Below are positions 7,135 to 11,367 of a stretch of 11,367 nt of DNA, in pieces. Source of the DNA: Eudoraea sp. (GTDB lineage: Bacteria; Bacteroidota; Bacteroidia; Flavobacteriales; Flavobacteriaceae); NCBI GenBank assembly GCA_013042125.1, contig JABDQS010000311.1, positions 1 through 11,367 on the forward strand. Reading direction: 5' to 3'. How positions within the stretch are numbered: the stretch's first letter is position 1; every line of letters begins with the position of its first letter. The notes beneath the pieces were generated by a model. It ran no database searches and was not told the origin of the DNA. It was given only the letters and a program-made list of their open reading frames with translations. Both the position numbers and the translations under genes were made by a program.

Positions 7135-7166
7135 TGGAAGCAAACTATTAAAATAAAGTTATTTTG

Positions 7167-8129
7167 TTAATCCACAACCCGATTCCAGATATCGAGATAC
7201 ATCTTCCATTCAGCATCAATTTTTTTCCATACCACCACATATTTACCTTTGAAATCTGCTTCTTTCCCATCTTTAGCTTTCGACCTTCCCATGTAATATC
7301 CATAATCAATGGCGTAATTACCCAGGAAATTGATCTCCTCTGGTTGTAGCTCATGATTTAGAATACTAGTACCTTCGGGAAGGATCCACCGTTTTTTAAT
7401 GGCCTCTTTACCTTCGATGATAGGGGCATTGGTTGGAAATATTTTTCCGTCAGATGTGTAGGCGTCTGCAATGGTTTCGTAATCACCGGCCATATATGCT
7501 TTTGAAAATTCTTTCATGGTTGTTAGCAAGTTTTCTCTTTCAGCCTCATTACTGGAAAGCGTCTTTTTTTTGCAATCTATTTTCCAGGTTGGATAAGAGA
7601 AAGACTCATCAGGGCTTGCCCATTCACCTAACCATTTAAATCCGGAAGCATCAATTTCCGAAAAAGTGATCTTATAAAATCCGTCGAGGCCATTAGGTGC
7701 TTTTTGTTCCCTGTAGAGAACAATATCCCCATTTTCAGCCTTGTTGCCTTCCCATGCCGGCAGGATGGTTGAAGGTGCTCCGGAACTGTAATAATGTACA
7801 TACCAGCGCGTACTGTCTTTTACAAATTGACGGATACTGCCGGAGTGTTTCCCATCTGCTTTGAGGGTTTCATCCTGAACTCCGTATCCATTCATAATAT
7901 ATTTGAATCGCCAGATCATATCAACCGGTTCACCCCAACTTTGATCAGAATTTCTGGAGACCGAGGCACAGTTACATTCACCAATTAAAGGAGCAAAATC
8001 TAACAATTCCTTGGGGGCATCCGGATTTGGGAGACCATACGGATGTTCCGGGGAAGGATCAAAGGCGTACTGTGCCATGGCATATTGCGTAAAACAAAGT
8101 AATAGGATGGCGATGTAGTTTGTTTTCAT
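7167..8129 (-). CDS. Secreted two-domain protein: DUF1579-like domain plus SnoaL/NTF2-like domain
   Basis: I place the start at ATG 8129, giving 320 residues. A frame open from 8150 would add seven residues ahead of the signal peptide and spoil it. The signal peptide (residues 1-19, ending A-M-A before Gln20) predicts export by Sec and cleavage by signal peptidase I. Residues about 42-187 resemble the DUF1579/calycin-like family (LLDFAPLIGECNC, WRFKYIMNGYG, WYVHYYSSGAPS, FKWLGEWASPD). Residues about 196-318 look like a SnoaL/DUF4440 NTF2-like domain, with AYMAGDYETIADAYTSDGKIFP, EGKEAIKKRW and VVVWKKIDAEWKMYLDIWN. Both folds bind small ligands in a pocket; neither shows a certain catalytic set here. 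I call it a periplasmic protein of unknown function, possibly ligand-binding. Domain names come from motif resemblance, the NTF2-like part being the firmer. Confidence 0.82.
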   Translation of the reverse strand: MKTNYIAILLLCFTQYAMAQYAFDPSPEHPYGLPNPDAPKELLDFAPLIGECNCASVSRNSDQSWGEPVDMIWRFKYIMNGYGVQDETLKADGKHSGSIRQFVKDSTRWYVHYYSSGAPSTILPAWEGNKAENGDIVLYREQKAPNGLDGFYKITFSEIDASGFKWLGEWASPDESFSYPTWKIDCKKKTLSSNEAERENLLTTMKEFSKAYMAGDYETIADAYTSDGKIFPTNAPIIEGKEAIKKRWILPEGTSILNHELQPEEINFLGNYAIDYGYYMGRSKAKDGKEADFKGKYVVVWKKIDAEWKMYLDIWNRVVD

Positions 8130-8233
8130 AATAAGGTTGTTTAGCCTCAATTTAATGAAAACTGTGGTGTGGAGTTTATGACTTAGGAATTAATTAACAA
8201 CCAATAAGAATAATGAATCAGACATCTATTCTC

Positions 8234-8779
8234 TTAGTTCCATCCTATCATCATATACTTTATTTTGGCTTTATCCGGGATCTGTACCATATCAATGTCC
8301 GAATTGTTAAAGCGAAGTTCTGCCGGTAACTCATCTTTGCTGATGGTAAAGTACAAATCACTATCCTTAAGCAGGATCACCACGTTGTTCATGGAAGTGA
8401 TCACTTTTTTAACTAGGAGTTTATCCTTGATATCCTTAAACGTGCTAATAACAGTAACTCCCTCAACTGTGCTATACCGGGGATCGTAGATCCGTATATT
8501 TTCTATCATAGGCACGCTGTCATTGGTAGGCGAAATGCTTAGTAAATGGGCGCCTCCTTTTTCAAAGATCTCTATCTTTTCAGAGGCAGTTTGTTCCTTC
8601 ATCAAGGCCCCGGATCGAACAATGGAATCGTTCGCGAAAATACTGTCTAATTGGGCAATGGAGGTGGTTTTTGTAAGCAGGCCAATACGATCCTTAGAAA
8701 TACTAAAGCTATTGTCAACTTCTTTTTTACAAGTGCAGAAAAGAAATAATAAAAAGCATAGGCCTATTGCGGTTCTCAT
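8234..8779 (-). CDS. Putative lipoprotein of 181 residues, unknown function
   Basis: The N-terminus (M-R-T-A-I-G-L-C, a hydrophobic stretch, then F-C-T-C-K-K) is a Bacteroidota-style lipoprotein signal, with Cys17 the likely lipid site. The mature part begins with a charged stretch. The segment SISKDRIGLLTKTTSIAQLDSIFANDSI is of a kind I associate with short flavobacterial lipoproteins, but I cannot attach a named domain. The remainder alternates beta-type stretches with polar turns (IEIFEKGGAHLLSIS, VEGVTVISTFKDIKDKL, VVILLKDSDLYFTISKDEL) and looks like a compact beta-rich domain. There is no catalytic motif. It lies about 54 bases after the DUF853 ATPase gene on the same strand and about 104 bases before the next gene, so cotranscription with the ATPase is possible but not shown. 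Confidence 0.75.
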   Translation of the reverse strand: MRTAIGLCFLLFLFCTCKKEVDNSFSISKDRIGLLTKTTSIAQLDSIFANDSIVRSGALMKEQTASEKIEIFEKGGAHLLSISPTNDSVPMIENIRIYDPRYSTVEGVTVISTFKDIKDKLLVKKVITSMNNVVILLKDSDLYFTISKDELPAELRFNNSDIDMVQIPDKAKIKYMMIGWN

Positions 8780-8833
8780 AAAGGATAAAGATTATTGTAT
8801 TATTTGATTATAGTAAATTTTAGCTGGCTTTGG

Positions 8834-10345
8834 CTATTTCAGGGCTTTTTTTAGAATCCCCATAACTCCTCTGATAAACGTAGCACTTGTGAGGACCTTT
8901 ATCACAGGATTTTGTCTTGTACTCCTTCGAGTGCTGGTGCTGCGCGATCTTGGTGCTGGTTTTGCCTCTTCTTTCTTTGCTTCCGACTCTGCCTTTTCAA
9001 TTTTCTTATTCAGCATTTCGTAAGCACTTTCCCTGTCAATGATCTCGTTGTACTCCCTAACCAATTTGGAATTGCTGATCACTTCCTTGAGTTCACTATT
9101 AGAAAGGACGTCCATTCTGCTCATAGGAGCGCGTAACATGGTTGCTGCCAGTGGGGTGGGCCTTCCTTTTTCATCCAAAGCACTTATCAGAGCTTCTCCT
9201 ATGCCAAGGGAAGTGAGCACCTCTTTGGTATCGTAATAGTCGGATAAGGGATAGTTTTCTGCCGTAAGCTTTATGGCTTTCCGGTCCTTGGCGGTAAAAG
9301 CTCTTAAAGCATGCTGCACTTTTAACCCTAATTGAGAGAGGACCGCATCCGGCACATCGGTTGGATTTTGAGTGACAAAATATAGCCCGATCCCTTTGGA
9401 CCTTATAAGTTTTACAATGCTTTCTATCTGATCTAAAAGGGCTTTGGAAGCTTCTTTAAATATTAAATGTGCCTCGTCAATAAAAAGTATCAATTCCGGG
9501 CGATCGCTGTCTCCCTGTTCCGGAAAAGTAGAATAAACTTCTGCTAACAGGCTTAACATAAAGGTGGAAAACAACTTTGGCCTGTCTTGAATATCCGTAA
9601 GTCTGAGTATGCTAATAATTCCACGGCCATTTTCATCTATCCTGGTAAGGTCGTTCACATCGAAAGACTTCTCTCCAAAGAACAAGTCGGCTCCCTGCTG
9701 TTCCAACTCTATCACTTTCCTGAGAATAGCCCCTGTAGAACTGGTGGCTATTCGGCCATAACTGTCTTCAAATTCTCTTTTACCTTCATTGGTGGCATAT
9801 TGCAATACTTTCTTAAAATCTTTGAGATCCAGCAGCGGAAGTTTATGGTCGTCACAATACTTAAAGATCACAGCCACAATACCTTCCTGGGTAACAGAAA
9901 GATTAAGGATCCTGGATAGCAGAACGGGGCCAAATTCGGAAACGGTGGCTCGTAATTTTACGCCATCCTGTTCAGAAAGGGACAGGATCTCTACCGGAAA
10001 CTTTTTGGGTGTAAAGGGGAACCCAATTTTGGCGTGCCGTTCATCAATTTTTGGATGTCCCGGACTTGGTTGTGCAAGTCCACTTAGATCTCCTTTAAGG
10101 TCCATGAGTAAAACAGGAATTCCTTTATCTGAAAGGTTCTCGGCCAGTACCTGTAGCGTTTTTGTCTTTCCGGTACCGGTGGCCCCCGCAATTAAACCAT
10201 GTCTGTTCAGGGTTTTCAGGGGAATTTTAACAAGTGCGTTGGTAATGGTCTCTCCATTGAGCATGGCTGCCCCCATGGAAATAAAATCGCCTTTTGTTGT
10301 ATATCCTTTTTCAATATGTTCGAAGAATTCTTCCCTGCTACCCAT
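8834..10345 (-). CDS. HerA-like/DUF853 P-loop ATPase (YjgR-type)
   Basis: The 503-residue ATPase has Walker A GATGTGKT at residues 54-61 (Lys60) and Walker B LILFIDEAH with Asp290 and Glu291. A sensor-type TQNPTD lies at 325-330, and FTAKDRKAI follows near 350. HRHG-like LNRHGLIAGATGTGKTKTLQ and LMDLKGDLSGLAQP are strongly typical of the DUF853 group (E. coli YjgR), within the HerA/FtsK superfamily of ring-forming ATPases. The N-terminal HAS-barrel of true HerA is missing, and no NurA nuclease gene is nearby, so it is not a HerA-NurA end-resection pair. Residues about 445-465 are a charged Lys/Glu/Ala helix. A basic Ser/Thr/Arg-rich linker (466-478) and a short hydrophobic-basic end follow, which may bind nucleic acid. 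The cellular role of DUF853 is not settled. It is divergent from the RidA-family gene, with 58 bases between the starts. Confidence 0.93.
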   Translation of the reverse strand: MGSREEFFEHIEKGYTTKGDFISMGAAMLNGETITNALVKIPLKTLNRHGLIAGATGTGKTKTLQVLAENLSDKGIPVLLMDLKGDLSGLAQPSPGHPKIDERHAKIGFPFTPKKFPVEILSLSEQDGVKLRATVSEFGPVLLSRILNLSVTQEGIVAVIFKYCDDHKLPLLDLKDFKKVLQYATNEGKREFEDSYGRIATSSTGAILRKVIELEQQGADLFFGEKSFDVNDLTRIDENGRGIISILRLTDIQDRPKLFSTFMLSLLAEVYSTFPEQGDSDRPELILFIDEAHLIFKEASKALLDQIESIVKLIRSKGIGLYFVTQNPTDVPDAVLSQLGLKVQHALRAFTAKDRKAIKLTAENYPLSDYYDTKEVLTSLGIGEALISALDEKGRPTPLAATMLRAPMSRMDVLSNSELKEVISNSKLVREYNEIIDRESAYEMLNKKIEKAESEAKKEEAKPAPRSRSTSTRRSTRQNPVIKVLTSATFIRGVMGILKKALK

Positions 10346-10403
10346 TCAGATTAATTTTTGATAAAAATAGGGTAATTTTAAGCAACATTAAAAAAGCCAT
10401 CTC

Positions 10404-10856
10404 ATGAAAAATTTCATTCTACTAAGCATTACTATCCTTATAATTTCATTACAAGGCGTCCACGCCCAGGAAACTTCCGGTATCATTTTCCACAAGTCGC
10501 ATGAAATTAAAAAGCAAACGGCACCCTTCAGCGATGCAGTTGAGGTGGGGGATCTTTTTTTTCTGGCAGGGCAAATTGGAATGGATCACAGTACCCGTAC
10601 TATGGTTGAGGGAGGTTTACAGGCAGAAACAGAACAAGCCATCAAGAATATACGCGATGTTCTGCAACAGCATGGTCTTTCATTAGACCAGGTAATAAAA
10701 TGTACTGTGATCTTGAGTAGCATGGACGATTTTGCTGCGTTTAATGAGGTGTACACCAGGCATTTTACCAAAAAGCCGGCCAGGACTACTTTTGCAGCCG
10801 CTGGTTTAGCAAGGAATGCGAGGGTGGAAATTGATGTCATTGCGGCCAAAAAATAA
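10404..10856 (+). CDS. Exported RidA/YjgF-family protein
   Basis: This 150-residue protein has a Sec signal peptide (hydrophobic residues 4-17, cleavage likely after V-H-A, before Gln22) ahead of a complete Rid domain of about 120 residues. RidA is a trimeric deaminase of reactive enamine/imine intermediates formed by PLP enzymes. The key Arg (E. coli Arg105) is present as Arg127 in KPARTTF, and the Glu equivalent to Glu120 is Glu142 in VEIDVIA. Asn114 matches the conserved Asn in the DFAAFNEVY segment. Two pocket positions differ from E. coli RidA: Tyr17 becomes Phe42 (APFSD) and Ser30 becomes Ala55 (LAGQIG). Export is odd, because the known RidA substrate 2-aminoacrylate is cytosolic; a different periplasmic imine or a binding role is possible. 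It is flanked by the divergent ATPase and by queE, 58 bases downstream. Confidence 0.92.
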   Translation: MKNFILLSITILIISLQGVHAQETSGIIFHKSHEIKKQTAPFSDAVEVGDLFFLAGQIGMDHSTRTMVEGGLQAETEQAIKNIRDVLQQHGLSLDQVIKCTVILSSMDDFAAFNEVYTRHFTKKPARTTFAAAGLARNARVEIDVIAAKK

Positions 10857-10902
10857 GAAAGGAGAGTCCCCGTAAAAAAGCAATAAAAACACAACTTAGT
10901 GG

Positions 10903-10910
10903 TATCTTTG
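10903..10910 (+). promoter_or_regulatory. Consensus -7 element immediately before queE
   Basis: TATCTTTG matches the Bacteroidota TAnnTTTG element at every fixed base and lies only four bases before the ATG at 10915. Transcription would start at or just after the start codon, implying a leaderless or near-leaderless mRNA. No clear TTG is present 17-23 bases upstream, so the -33 half is weak. Confidence 0.55.
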
Positions 10911-10914
10911 CGCC

Positions 10915-11367
10915 ATGTTAGAAAAAGACATCATGGCGCTGGTAGAGAAAGGCACAATGCTGCCCCTTATGGAAGAGTTCTATACGATACAGGGAGAGGG
11001 ATACCACAAAGGCACAGCTGCATATTTTATTAGAATTGGCGGGTGCGATGTGGGCTGTCATTGGTGCGATGTAAAGGAAAGTTGGAATGCAGCTACACAT
11101 CCCCCCACGGCAATAGAAAGTATTGCCGGAAATGCAGCTCAGTACTCCAATACTATTGTGGTTACAGGTGGGGAGCCTCTCACCTGGGACATGGGACCGC
11201 TAACAACACTTTTAAAAGAAAAAGATCTAAATACCCATATAGAAACTTCGGGAGCCTATCCGCTAACAGGAAACTGGGATTGGATCTGTCTTTCTCCCAA
11301 GAAAAACAAAGGTCCTGTTGGTGAGATACATTCAAAAGCCCATGAATTGAAAGTCATCATTTATAAC
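10915..11367 (+). CDS. queE: 7-carboxy-7-deazaguanine synthase QueE, N-terminal 151 residues (runs off the window)
   Basis: The frame is open from ATG 10915 to the window end without a stop, so the 3' part of the gene is missing; the family is usually about 200-250 residues. QueE is a radical SAM enzyme that rearranges 6-carboxytetrahydropterin into 7-carboxy-7-deazaguanine on the route to preQ0 and queuosine tRNA modification. Visible signatures are EEFYTIQGEGYHKGTAAYFIR near residues 20-40, then the cluster-binding cysteines Cys44, Cys48 and Cys51 (C-x3-C-x2-C) in CDVGCHWCDVKESW. VTGGEPL (SAM-binding GGEP at 85-88), HIETSGAYP at 108-116 and CLSPKK at 125-130 follow. In-frame Met7, Met15 and Met19 are alternative starts; Met15 or Met19 would still keep all motifs. 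The first ATG is chosen because of the TATCTTTG element just upstream, although that same closeness could favour a later start with a normal leader. Confidence 0.95.
   Translation, partial: MLEKDIMALVEKGTMLPLMEEFYTIQGEGYHKGTAAYFIRIGGCDVGCHWCDVKESWNAATHPPTAIESIAGNAAQYSNTIVVTGGEPLTWDMGPLTTLLKEKDLNTHIETSGAYPLTGNWDWICLSPKKNKGPVGEIHSKAHELKVIIYN

Noticed and set aside
7149..7165. AAAATAA/TTATTTT inverted repeat after the secreted two-domain protein gene
   Set aside because: The stem is all A-T with almost no loop and no following T run, so it is too weak to call a terminator.
8130..8150. Seven-residue N-terminal extension of the secreted two-domain protein
   Set aside because: The extension precedes an otherwise complete signal peptide starting at ATG 8129.
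8834..10345. HerA-NurA or phage-defence module
   Set aside because: No NurA, nuclease, SIR2 or other effector gene lies beside the ATPase, and the ATPase lacks the HerA N-terminal barrel; neighbours are housekeeping-type genes.
9789..10361. Long plus-strand frame of 190 residues opposite the DUF853 ATPase
   Set aside because: It is antisense to a strongly supported gene, with Ser/Arg-rich composition typical of a shadow frame.
11043..11324. Plus-strand frame of 93 residues within queE
   Set aside because: It overlaps queE in another frame; the queE frame carries the radical SAM cysteines and other family motifs.

Overview
The window looks like ordinary chromosomal DNA from a marine- or soil-type member of the Bacteroidota, most likely a flavobacterium (family Flavobacteriaceae). 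This is inferred from moderate-to-low GC content, AT-rich spacers, poor Shine-Dalgarno sites, several TAnnTTTG-like -7 promoter elements, short lipoprotein signals of the SCTNDE or MACK type, and a gene set familiar from flavobacteria. I saw no IS element, phage gene, CRISPR array, tRNA or rRNA.

Left part (1-4599): the window opens inside a plus-strand M13 zinc metallopeptidase gene (3' end only), closed by a clear intrinsic terminator. Convergent to it is a 51-residue lipoprotein-like gene (696-851, minus). Divergent from that, a four-gene plus-strand run (974-4550) encodes a lipoprotein alpha/beta hydrolase, a DUF2306 membrane protein, an aldo/keto reductase and a 63-residue two-helix membrane protein. 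The spacers are 3, 40 and 8 bases, so this is probably one operon.

Middle part (4566-8779): all genes are on the minus strand. In transcription order they are an unknown lipoprotein (8779-8234), a secreted two-domain DUF1579-like/SnoaL-like protein (8129-7167), a cytosolic alpha/beta hydrolase (7066-6227), a VOC/glyoxalase-fold protein (6140-5712) and an NmrA-type NAD(P)-binding protein (5599-4637) that ends at a terminator. Gaps of about 50-110 bases and promoter-like sites in some of them suggest several separate units rather than one operon.

Right part (8834-11367): a HerA-like DUF853 ATPase on minus (10345-8834) is divergent from an exported RidA-family protein on plus (10404-10856). The plus-strand 5' part of queE (7-carboxy-7-deazaguanine synthase, first step dedicated to the 7-deazaguanine ring of queuosine) then begins at 10915 and runs off the window end. 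It sits only four bases after a perfect TATCTTTG element.

There is a loose theme of carbonyl, electrophile and reactive-metabolite handling (aldo/keto reductase, NmrA, VOC, RidA, two hydrolases), but nothing in the sequence ties these genes into one pathway. I found no convincing new multi-gene system. The points most worth a second look are the small convergent lipoprotein gene, the exported RidA with altered active-site positions, the apparently leaderless queE start, and the conserved but uncharacterised proteins in the plus-strand operon.
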